This document shows, piece by piece, positions 46,601-54,326 of a stretch of DNA of 55,266 bases. Position 1 is the stretch's first letter; each line of letters begins with the position of its first letter. The stretch comes from Antarcticimicrobium sp. (GTDB taxonomy: Bacteria > Pseudomonadota > Alphaproteobacteria > Rhodobacterales > Rhodobacteraceae). The stretch covers positions 1 to 55,266 of the forward strand of contig NZ_JARGPK010000090.1 in NCBI RefSeq assembly GCF_029212575.1. Reading direction: 5' to 3'. The notes below the pieces were generated by a model. That model was not told the DNA's origin and searched no databases. It worked only from the letters and a program-made list of their open reading frames with translations. The position numbers and the translations under genes were made by a program.

Positions 46601-47426
46601 GCGGATCACCACCCTGACAGAATGGCTGGAGAGTGCCCCCTTCCCCGCCGATATCGCCTGGGAGTGGACCGGCGACCGGGAGGAGCAGGCCGAGAGCCAG
46701 GCGTTCCTGTCCAAGGCGTTCCTGGCCGCGCTGGGGCTGATGTTCATCATCCTGCTGGCGCAGTTCAACAGTTTCTACAACTCGGTGCTGGTGCTGCTGG
46801 CGGTGGTGCTGTCGACCACAGGCGTGCTGATCGGGATGATGGTGATGCAGCAGCCGTTCTCGATCATCATGACCGGCACCGGGATCGTCGCGCTGGCCGG
46901 GATCGTGGTGAACAACAACATCGTTCTGATCGACACCTACCAGGAGTATTCCCGCTACATGCCGCGGATCGAGGCGATCGTGCGCACCGCGGAATCGCGC
47001 ATCCGCCCGGTGCTGCTGACCACGATCACCACCATGGCGGGGCTGACGCCGATGATGTTCGGCCTGTCGCTCGATTTCATCGGCGGCGGCTACTCCATCG
47101 ACAGCCCGACCGCGCTGTGGTGGAAGCAGCTGGCCACGGCGGTTGTGTTCGGGCTGGGTATCGCCACGGTGCTGACGCTGGTGGTGACGCCCTCGTTCCT
47201 GGCGCTGCGGGTCTGGGTAGCGACCTATGCGGCCTGGACCGGCCGGATGCTGGCGCGGATCACCTCGGGACGGTCGAGCCGGATCGCCCGCGACATGCGC
47301 CTGAGCCGTTCGGCGCGCAAGCTGAAGGCGACCGAGATCCTGTGGGACGATGGCAGCGAGTTTGCAGCGCCGCGGCTCGATGCTGTGGCCCGGCCCGGCG
47401 CGACGACGTTGAAGGCGGCGGAATAG
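43620..47426 (+). CDS. RND-family efflux permease with extra central membrane segments
   Basis: The 1268-residue product is a proton-driven RND pump of the AcrB type. The TM4 segment VGMLVDGAIVVVE has one Asp (Asp402) for the proton relay, where AcrB has an Asp pair; the matching TM10 segment reads GIVVNNNIVLID, the Asn variant. The pump is about 200 residues longer than AcrB (1049). The extra length includes a stretch at about residues 505-580 between the two halves with two additional hydrophobic segments (RAALVPVALYSMFLSAMQVL and GSLIGAVLFLLAAFAASITL). It is translationally coupled to the adaptor. Substrate unknown. Arg-rich C-terminal tail. Confidence 0.92.
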   Translation: MTGIVDWAASRARMVLAFIAISILVGSYAYSSLPKEGEPDIEIPALFVSVQFPGISAEDAETLLVKPMETELADLDGLDKMSATAAEGYAGVALEFEFGWDKTAITADVRDAMNSAQAEFPDGAEQYTITEINFSEFPIVIVNLTGAVPERTMARVAKQLQDDLEALDPVLEAGIAGNRDEMLEVVIDPLRLESYNVTAGELISVVQNNNQLIAAGEVETDQGTFSVKIPSSFDSPQDVYDLPVKTNGDRVVTLGELAQINYTFEDRKGTARFDGENTVALQVVKRKGYNLIDTVDLVKQTLAASRAKWPPELQAAIQVGTSNDQSRVVGSMVSQLEGSVLTAIALVMIVVLSSLGSRAALLVGFAIPTSFLLCFALLAMMGVSISNIVMFGLILAVGMLVDGAIVVVEYADKRITEGVGPMHAYVDAAQRMFWPIVSSTATTLCAFLPMLFWPGVPGEFMGMLPVTLIFVLSASLVVALVYLPVMGGVTGRMSRGFSRVSDRLRARLPWVLRAALVPVALYSMFLSAMQVLNPAYLLPAEVSAQMPPVAGSLIGAVLFLLAAFAASITLSAARIQRVPRRVAAQNGHTLFGWVIYAIAGNPVMPVVAIGTVFAGVFYVTAVLFPANSRGVEFFVESEPEQATVYVRARGNVSLTETDEMVRQAEQVVMAHPAVINAFSFAGDGGLNQNTGGAQLPPDTVGQIQFEIIPWEDRPRVTQSWGDGRFEREVTAPEYDGDFVLDQLTAELNKLPGFETEVVALGRGPASAKPVHLRLKGDRWDTLTAATVQARAVFDATPGLIKTEDSLPLPGIDWQIDVDVEKAGRFGADVATVGAMVQLVTRGILLDTMRVDSSDDEIEIRVRLPREDRVLSTLDTLKVRTQDGLVPLSNFVTRKPVEKLASISRVDQQRYFDVKADVQAGLFKIVGADPETGDERRLAAVHSLESAVSSGGEVIENAKGDRFELIMLTGAQSAAALRQALADGDAHFAPINANERITTLTEWLESAPFPADIAWEWTGDREEQAESQAFLSKAFLAALGLMFIILLAQFNSFYNSVLVLLAVVLSTTGVLIGMMVMQQPFSIIMTGTGIVALAGIVVNNNIVLIDTYQEYSRYMPRIEAIVRTAESRIRPVLLTTITTMAGLTPMMFGLSLDFIGGGYSIDSPTALWWKQLATAVVFGLGIATVLTLVVTPSFLALRVWVATYAAWTGRMLARITSGRSSRIARDMRLSRSARKLKATEILWDDGSEFAAPRLDAVARPGATTLKAAE

Positions 47427-47448
47427 CCAGAGGGCGAGTCGTCGAGAT

Positions 47449-47485
47449 GAGTCGCCCGGCCCCTCCCGGATGGGGCCGGCGACTC
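47449..47485 (+). terminator. Stem-loop after the RND permease
   Basis: GAGTCGCCCGGCCCC (47449-47463) pairs with GGGGCCGGCGACTC (47472-47485) with one bulged C and an 8-base loop. A GGTTTTG tract follows five bases later. Likely the operon terminator, though the T-run is short. Confidence 0.5.
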
Positions 47486-47602
47486 GACAGGTTTTGCCCT
47501 GATTGCGCAACAATTCCCTGGCAATACCATGAATTGTCGCGGCTTTCGAAGGGGATTTACCGCGAATTCTAAACAACTTTTGCGAATTTCCCGCAGATCT
47601 GA

Positions 47603-47614
47603 GAGATTAATCTC
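47603..47614. promoter_or_regulatory. 12-base palindrome upstream of the VPEID-CTERM gene
   Basis: GAGATTAATCTC is self-complementary and lies 28 bases before the start codon in an AT-rich region. It could be an operator. No regulator is known. Confidence 0.3.
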
Positions 47615-47641
47615 AACATTTTGGTCTGGAGGATTGATCTC

Positions 47642-47884
47642 ATGTACCGTCGCTCAGTTACGATTGCCGCATCATCGGCAGCGCTTTTGATGTCGGCCGT
47701 CTCCGCCTCGGCCGGGTCCTGCGGCTGGTTCGGCTCCTGGCTGGGCGCGCGTTGCGGCGGTCAAAGTGGCGGCGGATCGCGGGTGCCCGAGATCGACGCC
47801 TCGACCGGCCTGCTTGCGCTGGCCGCTGTCGGCGCCGCGCTGGCGCTGGCCTGGGAAATCAAGCGCCGCCGCAACCGGGGCTGA
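47642..47884 (+). CDS. VPEID-CTERM sorting-signal protein (exosortase E substrate)
   Basis: The 80-residue precursor has an N-terminal signal peptide (hydrophobic about 6-22, cleavage near SASAG), a Gly/Ser-rich mature part of about 25 residues with Cys27 and Cys38, then VPEID at 48-52, a hydrophobic helix at 55-71 and a basic tail (KRRRNRG). The tripartite end is the VPEID-CTERM sorting signal, processed by exosortase E. Once cleaved, the mature chain would be only about 25 residues. CTGGAGG lies before the ATG. It converges with its presumed processing enzyme, 22 bases away. Confidence 0.88.
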   Translation: MYRRSVTIAASSAALLMSAVSASAGSCGWFGSWLGARCGGQSGGGSRVPEIDASTGLLALAAVGAALALAWEIKRRRNRG

Positions 47885-47906
47885 ACCCGCGCCGGCCTGA
47901 ACGCCG

Positions 47907-49478
47907 TCAGATAAGCGACCAATCGCCAGTGACCAACGCCGCGGCTGCCACCGCGGCGTTTGCCGTTGCATGGGCCAGGATCGCGTCGCCCAGCCGCCCC
48001 CGGCGCAGCATCACCAGCGCAAAGATCACCCCCGCCGCTCCGGCCTCGAGCATGCGGCCGTGCAGCAGTGCGAAGGCGAGGCTGGAGATGATCACCGCAG
48101 CAAGCCGCATCTGCCAGCTGCCGGTGTCGAGCCGGTCCAGCAGGTAGCCGCGAAAGAACGCCTCCTCCACCACCGGCACCAGCAGCGAGGTGCCGAGGAT
48201 GCGGATCACGGCCCAGAGCGCAAAGGCACCGGCGCCCAGCCGCTCCAGCCCCGCCAGCGGTTCGGCACCGGCGGGCGCCAGCGCGATCCAGCCCAGCCCC
48301 ACCGCGAGGCCTGCCAGCAGCGCCACGGGGTCAAGCCGCCAGGTCAGCGCCAGCAGCGGCGCCCGGAACAGCCAGAGCGCGCCGGCCATCATCGCCGCCT
48401 GCAGCGGAAAGCCCAGTGCCGGGGTCTGCCAGAAGGCATTGACCACCAGCCCCGACAGCATGAAGACGATGAAGGGCACGATGCGGGCCGCTGTGGCATC
48501 CCCGGTCAGGGCCGGCGCGGTTGCGACGGCGGCGCCCTCGCGCTGCAGCCACGTCCTCCCCTGCACCACCGCCAGGATGCCCAGTGCCAGCACGGTGAAG
48601 AACAGCCAGCCGGCGAAGCTGTGAAACCCGTTCACCGCCAGCGCCGGAGAGGCATGCGCCCCGATCAGGATCAACCCGGCGATGCGCAGGAGGTTGAACA
48701 GCCAACTGACCAGAAGCGCCAGCGGCAGGGCCACCAGCCAGTAGCGCCCCATGCGCAGGCTTCCCAGCATCAGCAGCGCATAGATCGCCATGAATCCCGC
48801 GATCAGCGCGAATCCCTCGATCCCGGAGCAGGACGGGGCGATCTCGGCAAAGAACCCGTTGGTACCGATGGTGGGCGGGGTCAGGTTGATCGTCACGCTC
48901 TGACCGGCCAGCGTGAGCAGGACCGCCACCCCGTAAAAGGTGGACAGGAGCAGCGCGTCGATGCTCCAGGCAAAGCCGAGCGCATCGGCAAGGTCCGGGA
49001 TCAGCACAGCCACGGCCAGCATCGCCAGCACGCCGGTTCCGCCGGTCCGCAGCCAGCCCGACCAGTCGCGCGGCGCCATCAGCCAGAACAGCCCGCCCAG
49101 CACGGCCAGCGCCGCACCGCCGCAGAGCGCACCGAGGAAAAGGTGGAACCCGGCGCGATGGGCCTCGGCGCCGCTGGCCAGCCAGGGCAGGAAGATCACC
49201 GCAAGGCCCAGCCCGTGCAGCAGCGCCCAGCCGAAACGGCTCCGGGTGGCAGCGACGCGCGCGGTGAGATCGTGACGCAGATCGGCGCGCAGCCCCAGGA
49301 CGAGGCCCAGCGCCGCCACCACGCAGAGCCCGCGCAATGCAAGACTGCGCAGGCTGCGGCAGGCAGTCTCCAGCCCGGTCTGGCGGCATTCGAAATCGGA
49401 CAGGACCTGGAACACCAGAACCACGGCGACCAGTTCGGCCACAACAAGCGCCACCGCCCCGATCATCCTGTTCTGCAT
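47907..49478 (-). CDS. xrtE: Exosortase E/CPBP-family protease (VPEID-CTERM system)
   Basis: XrtE is a multi-membrane-span transpeptidase-like enzyme that recognises VPEID-CTERM signals, fused to a CPBP (CAAX-type) membrane protease. The 523-residue product shows the exosortase triad: Cys217 in APSCSGIEGF, Arg265 in NLLRIAGL and His286 in NGFHSFAG. The C-terminal half (about 330-523) has the CPBP motifs EEAFFRGYLL (Glu438, Glu439, Arg443), His473 in FALLHGR and His503 in LAHATANA. Both active sites look intact. The ATG at 49478 was chosen over an upstream in-frame start lacking family features. Confidence 0.9.
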   Translation of the reverse strand: MQNRMIGAVALVVAELVAVVLVFQVLSDFECRQTGLETACRSLRSLALRGLCVVAALGLVLGLRADLRHDLTARVAATRSRFGWALLHGLGLAVIFLPWLASGAEAHRAGFHLFLGALCGGAALAVLGGLFWLMAPRDWSGWLRTGGTGVLAMLAVAVLIPDLADALGFAWSIDALLLSTFYGVAVLLTLAGQSVTINLTPPTIGTNGFFAEIAPSCSGIEGFALIAGFMAIYALLMLGSLRMGRYWLVALPLALLVSWLFNLLRIAGLILIGAHASPALAVNGFHSFAGWLFFTVLALGILAVVQGRTWLQREGAAVATAPALTGDATAARIVPFIVFMLSGLVVNAFWQTPALGFPLQAAMMAGALWLFRAPLLALTWRLDPVALLAGLAVGLGWIALAPAGAEPLAGLERLGAGAFALWAVIRILGTSLLVPVVEEAFFRGYLLDRLDTGSWQMRLAAVIISSLAFALLHGRMLEAGAAGVIFALVMLRRGRLGDAILAHATANAAVAAAALVTGDWSLI

Positions 49479-49586
49479 CGTCCTGCCTGCCCGGTTGCCT
49501 GTTTTCCGCACGCGGTCAGACCATAGCAAGCGGGCCGAAACATGGCGACACCCGGCCATTTTCGCGCAGGGGCGGCGGGGGCCGCG

Positions 49587-51401
49587 TCAGGCAGCCTCGG
49601 CGTTGCTCTGCTGGCGCTGCCACAGGGTGAAGTAGCGGCCCTGCCGGGCCAGCAGGTCGTCATGGGCGCCCTGTTCGACGATCTCGCCATTGTCCAGCAC
49701 CACGATGCGGTCGGCCTCGGCGATGGTCGAGAGGCGGTGGGCGATGGTGATCACCGTGCGCCCCTCGCCGGCACGGGCGAGCGCGCCCTTGATCTCCTGC
49801 TCGGTCTGGGTGTCGAGGGCGCTGGTGGCCTCGTCCAGCAGCAGGATCGGCGGGTTCTTGAGCAGGGTGCGGGCGATGCCGACGCGCTGTTTCTCGCCGC
49901 CCGAAAGCTTCAGCCCCCGTTCGCCCACCTTGGTCTCGTACCCGTCCGGCAGGGTGACGATGAAATCGTGGATCTGGGCATCACGGGCAGCCTGCTCGAT
50001 TTGCTCCTGGGTGGCGCCGTCGCGGCCATAGGCGATGTTGTAGAGGATGGTGTCGTTGAACAGCACGGTATCCTGCGGCACCACGCCGATGGCGTCGTGC
50101 AGGCTGGTCTGGGTCACGTCGCGCACGTCCTGCCCGTCGATCTTCAGCGCCCCGCCGGTGACATCGTAGAACCGGAACAGCAGCCGCCCGATGGTCGATT
50201 TGCCCGAACCGGTGGCGCCGACGATGGCCACGGTCTGGCCCGCCGGCACCTCGAGGCTGACGCCCTTGAGGATCTCGCGGTTGGGATCGTAGCCGAAACG
50301 CACGTCGTCCAGCTCGATCCGGCCGCCAGTGACATTGAGCGGTTGCGCGCCGGGCTTTTCGCTGACCTCCTGCGGCTGTTCCAGCAGATCGAACATCTCG
50401 CCCATGTCGACCAGCGATTGGCGGATTTCGCGGTAGACGGTGCCGAGGAAGTTCAGCGGGATGGTGATCTGGATCATGTAGGCGTTGACCATGACAAAAT
50501 CGCCCACCGTGAGCGCCCCGCTCTGCACCCCGAGCGCGGCCAGCACCATCACCCCGATCAGCCCCAGCGTGATCAGAAAGGACTGGCCGAAGTTCAGGAA
50601 GGCCAGCGAATAGGCGGTCTTGAGCGCGGCGCGCTCGTATCCGCGCATGGCGCTGTCATAACGGGTGGCCTCGCGCGCCTCGGCGCCAAAATACTTGACC
50701 GTCTCATAGTTCAGCAGGCTGTCGATCGCCTTTTGGTTTGCGTCGGTATCGGAATCGTTCATCTCGCGGCGCAGTTGCACCCGCCATTCGGTGACCTTGA
50801 AGGTGAACCAGACATAGAGGCCGATGGTCACCGCCACGATCAGCAGGTACCAGGCGTCGAACAGCACGGTGAGGATGATCGCGACCAGCGACAGTTCGAG
50901 GATCAGCGGCCCGACACTGAACAGCATGAAGCGCAGCAGGAATTCGACACCCTTGACCCCGCGTTCGATGATGCGGGACAGGCCGCCGGTCTTGCGCGAG
51001 ATGTGATAGCGCATCGACAGCCGGTGGATGTGCTGGAAAGTCTCCAGCGCCAGCCGCCGCAGCGCCCGCTGCGCCACCGGGGCGAACAGCGCATCGCGCA
51101 ACTGTTGCAGCCCCACCGTCATCATCCGCGCCACGCCGTAAGCCACGGTCAGTCCGACCGCGCCGAGGGCCAGCATCGGCACCCCCTCATCGGCCAGCGC
51201 ATCGACCGCGCCCTTGTAGAGCACCGGCGTATAGACGGAGATCAGCTTGGACAGCACCAGCATCACCATCGCCAGCACCACGCGGCGTTTGATCCAGGGA
51301 TGCTCGGCGGGCCAGAGATAAGGGGCCACCCGGCGGATGGTGCGCCAGCCCGAGCGGCGTTCGGCCTCGGCGGCGGCGGGGATTTGTGGTGTGTCGCTCA
51401 T
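49587..51401 (-). CDS. Atm1/HMT1-type ABC exporter (fused permease-ATPase)
   Basis: The 604-residue half-transporter has six membrane helices (about 38-320) and one ATPase domain with Walker A GATGSGKST, signature LSGGEKQRVGIARTL and Walker B ILLLDEATSALD. The permease part has LNYETVKYFGAEAREATRYD and DFVMVNAYMIQ, typical of Atm1 (mitochondrial iron-sulfur/glutathione polysulfide exporter), HMT1 and alphaproteobacterial AtmA-like exporters of glutathione-metal complexes. It is divergent from a Cys-rich ArsR regulator, which favours metal or sulfide stress control. Confidence 0.9.
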   Translation of the reverse strand: MSDTPQIPAAAEAERRSGWRTIRRVAPYLWPAEHPWIKRRVVLAMVMLVLSKLISVYTPVLYKGAVDALADEGVPMLALGAVGLTVAYGVARMMTVGLQQLRDALFAPVAQRALRRLALETFQHIHRLSMRYHISRKTGGLSRIIERGVKGVEFLLRFMLFSVGPLILELSLVAIILTVLFDAWYLLIVAVTIGLYVWFTFKVTEWRVQLRREMNDSDTDANQKAIDSLLNYETVKYFGAEAREATRYDSAMRGYERAALKTAYSLAFLNFGQSFLITLGLIGVMVLAALGVQSGALTVGDFVMVNAYMIQITIPLNFLGTVYREIRQSLVDMGEMFDLLEQPQEVSEKPGAQPLNVTGGRIELDDVRFGYDPNREILKGVSLEVPAGQTVAIVGATGSGKSTIGRLLFRFYDVTGGALKIDGQDVRDVTQTSLHDAIGVVPQDTVLFNDTILYNIAYGRDGATQEQIEQAARDAQIHDFIVTLPDGYETKVGERGLKLSGGEKQRVGIARTLLKNPPILLLDEATSALDTQTEQEIKGALARAGEGRTVITIAHRLSTIAEADRIVVLDNGEIVEQGAHDDLLARQGRYFTLWQRQQSNAEAA

Positions 51402-51461
51402 GGTGAGATCAGATAGCGCCTGTGTGACTTGACATCCATGGCCTGAATGTGGCCTTAATTG

Positions 51462-51485
51462 TTCAATAGTTCATGAGTAGTTGAA
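51462..51485. promoter_or_regulatory. Dyad between Atm1-type exporter and ArsR regulator
   Basis: A 24-base dyad TTCAA-N4-TCATGA-N4-TTGAA spans 51462-51485, ending two bases before the arsR-type start codon and 60 bases from the exporter start. Spacing and arm composition resemble ArsR/SmtB operators. Binding here would block the regulator's own ribosome entry and probably both promoters. Confidence 0.55.
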
Positions 51486-51487
51486 GC

Positions 51488-51835
51488 ATGAAGCAGAGTC
51501 GAGTCCTAAACGTGCTGTCCGCGCTGGCCAACGAGCACCGGCTGGAGGCGGTCCGCCTGATGGTTCCAAAGGGGCCGGATGGCATGACCGCGGGCGAGAT
51601 CGGCGCGGCGCTGGATCTGTCGGCCTCGCGGCTGAGCTTTCATCTGAATGCGCTGGAGGCGGCGGGGCTGATCGAATCGGAACGCAAGGGGCGCAACATC
51701 TGTTACCGGGTGAATTACGCGACGCTGCGCGATTTGATGGGCTATCTCTTGACCGACTGCTGTGGCGCGCATCCCGAGATCTGTTCGTCCCTGATGGCCT
51801 GCGACGGCGGCCCCCCGGGCGCGCCGCGCAGCTGA
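51488..51835 (+). CDS. ArsR-family HTH regulator with a cysteine-rich C-terminus
   Basis: The 115-residue product has the ArsR winged-helix (residues about 5-85: VLSALANEHRLEAVRLMVP, then GEIGAALDLSASRLSFHLNALEAAGLIESERKGRNICYRV) and a C-terminal tail with Cys91-Cys92, His95, Cys99 and Cys105. The classical ELCVCDL metal site in the recognition-helix region is absent (it reads EIGAALDL), so sensing would rely on the C-terminal thiols, as in some arsenite, persulfide or metal sensors. It is divergent from an Atm1-type exporter and next to the dyad at 51462-51485, so self- and exporter control are likely. Confidence 0.88.
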   Translation: MKQSRVLNVLSALANEHRLEAVRLMVPKGPDGMTAGEIGAALDLSASRLSFHLNALEAAGLIESERKGRNICYRVNYATLRDLMGYLLTDCCGAHPEICSSLMACDGGPPGAPRS

Positions 51836-51859
51836 TCCGGGACCGCCCCATTCCGGCAT

Positions 51860-53653
51860 CTATTCGGGAATGGTGAACACCTGGCCGGGATAGATCAGAT
51901 CGGGGTCGCGGATGCGGTCGCGGTTGGCCTCGAACACCCGCACGTAGAGAATACCCTCGCCGTAGCGCGCGCGGGAGATCGCCCAGAGCGTATCGCCCTT
52001 CTGCACCGTCACGGCGCGCACCGCGGGGGCGCCGGCGGGATCGCCCTCGTCCGGGGTGCCGGGCGCGCGCAGCGCCTCGGGCGCCTCGCGCTTGAACGGG
52101 GTTTCGAGGCGGCTGACCACCTCTCCTGCCGCGTTCACCTCGTCCAGCCGCAGGATGTAGACACCCGGCTCCACCCCGTCGAGCTGGCCCTTCCAGCGGC
52201 CCTTGGCATCGGCGGCAAGATCGGTCACCGCGCGGTTGTCGAGATAGACCCGCACCACCGAGAGCACACCGGCGCGGCCGGAGATCAGCACGTCGCCGGT
52301 TTCGCTGTAGCTGATGGTGTCGAGCGCGATCTCGTCCATCACCACCGGCTCGGGCGCGGTGGCGGGCTGGATCAGTTCGACCCCGTCGGCACCGGCGCGC
52401 AGCACGGCGACGGGCGCGGGTGCTGTTTCGGGCGCCGAGGCGGCGGCCGCAGGCGTGCCCTGCCCCTCCGCCGTTGTCGGCGGCTCCGGCTGGGCCGGGG
52501 CCAGGGCGGTTTCCTCGGCCACCGGCGCGGGTTGCGGCTCGGAAGTGGCGGTTTCGACCGGGGCGGCGGGGGCTTCGGCGGACTCCTGCGGCGCGCCAGC
52601 GGCAGCGGCGGCGGGTTCGGGGGCGGGCTCGGGGGCCTCGGTTGCCGGGGCGGCGGGCAGGGACTCTGTGGTGTCGGCGCGGGCCACTTGCGTGGGCTCG
52701 GGGTCCTTGTCCGGTGCGGGATCGGAAGACGTCTGCACGGTTGCGGCCGGGGGAGCCTCGGGTTCGGGCGCGGTATCGGATGCGGTCTCGGTTCCAGCCT
52801 CGGGTTCGGCGGCCGGTGGTTCCGGCGCGGCGGCGGTATCGGCAGTCGCCTGGGGCGCAGCGGCGGGTTGCTCCGGCTCCGGCTCGGGCCCGGTATCGCC
52901 GGCGAGCGCCAGTTGCTGGTCGGGCTGCGGGACAGGCCCCGGTTCGGGCGCGGCGCGCGTCGGTGCGAGGATGATCTGGTCCTCCGACAGCGCGCTCTGC
53001 CCGTCCAGCACGGCGCGCAGCGTCATCACCCGGGGCGCGGTGCTGGAGCCCAGAGACAGGAAGCTGACGAATTCGCCGGTGGCGGCGACGGTGAAACTGT
53101 CCAGCTCAGCCTCGTCCAGCAGCACGGTAACGGTGCTGGCCGGGGCGGAGCGGCCGGCGATCACGGTGGTGCCGTCGGGCTCCACCCGCACCAGGTCGAA
53201 GCTGGGCGCGGTCAGCGGCGGCGCGGCAGGCTCGGGCTGGGGCGTTGCCGTTTCGGTGTCATCCGCTGCGGCCTGATCCTGGGGCTGCGCCTGCGGCGTG
53301 GCCTCGGCGGGCTGGTCCTGCGGCGCCGGTTCGGGCTGCGGCGCGGTCCCGGCGGTTTCTTGCGGCACCGCGGGGTCCGGGGCCGGTGTGGGGGCCGCTG
53401 CCGGTGCGGGGTCGGAGGCTGATGGCGCGTCCGAGGCGGTATCTTCCGCCGGGCTGGGCACAGGTGCAGGTGTGGGGGCGGGTGTGGGCGCGGGGGCCTG
53501 AACGGTGGGGGTCTCGCCCGCCGGTGTCGGCGATGGGGCGGGGCCAAAGACGCCCGCGACATAGAGCCCCCCGGCGACGACGGCCGCGGCCCCCCCGGCC
53601 AGCAAAGCCCAGACCCAGGCGCCGATCCCGCCACTTCCCGATGCAGATGCCAT
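51860..53653 (-). CDS. LysM-domain protein with a long Ala/Pro/Glu-rich linker
   Basis: The 597-residue product has an N-terminal membrane helix (about residues 9-34), extended Ala/Pro/Glu/Thr low-complexity stretches at about 35-150 and 230-420, two small Ig-like beta segments ([33 protein letters not shown] around 160 and [30 protein letters not shown] around 450), and a C-terminal LysM domain ([50 protein letters not shown]) that binds peptidoglycan. It is anchored in the inner membrane and reaches the cell wall. The ATG at 53653 has GGGGGAAG before it; one six codons upstream is possible. Confidence 0.85.
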   Translation of the reverse strand: MASASGSGGIGAWVWALLAGGAAAVVAGGLYVAGVFGPAPSPTPAGETPTVQAPAPTPAPTPAPVPSPAEDTASDAPSASDPAPAAAPTPAPDPAVPQETAGTAPQPEPAPQDQPAEATPQAQPQDQAAADDTETATPQPEPAAPPLTAPSFDLVRVEPDGTTVIAGRSAPASTVTVLLDEAELDSFTVAATGEFVSFLSLGSSTAPRVMTLRAVLDGQSALSEDQIILAPTRAAPEPGPVPQPDQQLALAGDTGPEPEPEQPAAAPQATADTAAAPEPPAAEPEAGTETASDTAPEPEAPPAATVQTSSDPAPDKDPEPTQVARADTTESLPAAPATEAPEPAPEPAAAAAGAPQESAEAPAAPVETATSEPQPAPVAEETALAPAQPEPPTTAEGQGTPAAAASAPETAPAPVAVLRAGADGVELIQPATAPEPVVMDEIALDTISYSETGDVLISGRAGVLSVVRVYLDNRAVTDLAADAKGRWKGQLDGVEPGVYILRLDEVNAAGEVVSRLETPFKREAPEALRAPGTPDEGDPAGAPAVRAVTVQKGDTLWAISRARYGEGILYVRVFEANRDRIRDPDLIYPGQVFTIPE

Positions 53654-53774
53654 TCTTTTTTCTTCCCCCATCCGCGAACCCGGCGGCCGCGCAGTTGAGC
53701 CAGAGTATCAATCCGGCTATCAGGGGTCAAAACACGTAACTCACCCCCTTGACAAGAGCATGAAAGGCGTCCCG

Positions 53775-54326
53775 ATGCCCGCAAAATCCGTCTGTGTCTA
53801 TTGTGGCTCACGCGCGGGCGCCCTGCCCGCCTATGCGTCATCCGCGCGGGAACTGGGCCGGGCGCTGGCGCTTGAGGGGTGGCGGCTGGTCTATGGCGCG
53901 GGCGATGTCGGGCTGATGGGCGAGGTGGCGCGCGCCGCGCAGGCCGCGGGCGGCGACACCTTCGGCGTGATCCCGGCGCATCTGGTGGCCTGGGAGGTCG
54001 GCAAGAGGGATCTGACCCGCTACGTGGTGACCGAGACCATGCACGAGCGCAAGAAGGTGATGTTCATGAACGCCGACGCGGTGGTGGTGCTGCCGGGCGG
54101 CGCGGGATCGCTGGACGAGCTGTTCGAGGCGCTGACCTGGCGCCAGTTGGGGCTGCACGACAAGCCGCTGGTAATGCTGAACGTCCAGGGCTATTGGGAT
54201 CCGCTGCGGGCGCTGATCGACCATGTGATTGATCAGGGCTTTGCCGATGCCTCGCTTTCCGGGTTCCTGACCTGGGCCGACACGCCGGTGGCGGCCATGG
54301 CGGCCCTGCGCGAGGCCCTGTCCTGA
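53775..54326 (+). CDS. LOG-family cytokinin riboside 5'-monophosphate phosphoribohydrolase-like protein
   Basis: The 183-residue product is a TIGR00730/LOG-type Rossmann-fold protein, known to cleave the N-glycosidic bond of nucleoside 5'-monophosphates. It has VCVYCGSR at 6-13, VYGAGDVGLMG (39-49), ERKKVMF (91-97) and the catalytic PGGAGSLDE (107-115), where Glu115 is the key acid. Family members usually have GT; Ser replaces Thr. The ATG at 53775 with AAAGG upstream was chosen; ATG 53760 is an alternative. Its last 94 bases overlap the convergent rarD-like gene. Confidence 0.87.
   Translation: MPAKSVCVYCGSRAGALPAYASSARELGRALALEGWRLVYGAGDVGLMGEVARAAQAAGGDTFGVIPAHLVAWEVGKRDLTRYVVTETMHERKKVMFMNADAVVVLPGGAGSLDELFEALTWRQLGLHDKPLVMLNVQGYWDPLRALIDHVIDQGFADASLSGFLTWADTPVAAMAALREALS

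Noticed and set aside
45231-47576. A 781-codon minus-strand open frame opposite the RND permease
   Set aside because: Antisense shadow; low-complexity Arg/His/Gln sequence with no recognisable fold.
51848-51873. Hairpin CCATTCC/GGAATGG between the ArsR-type gene and the LysM gene as a terminator
   Set aside because: A 7-bp stem exists but no T-run follows on either strand, so termination is doubtful.
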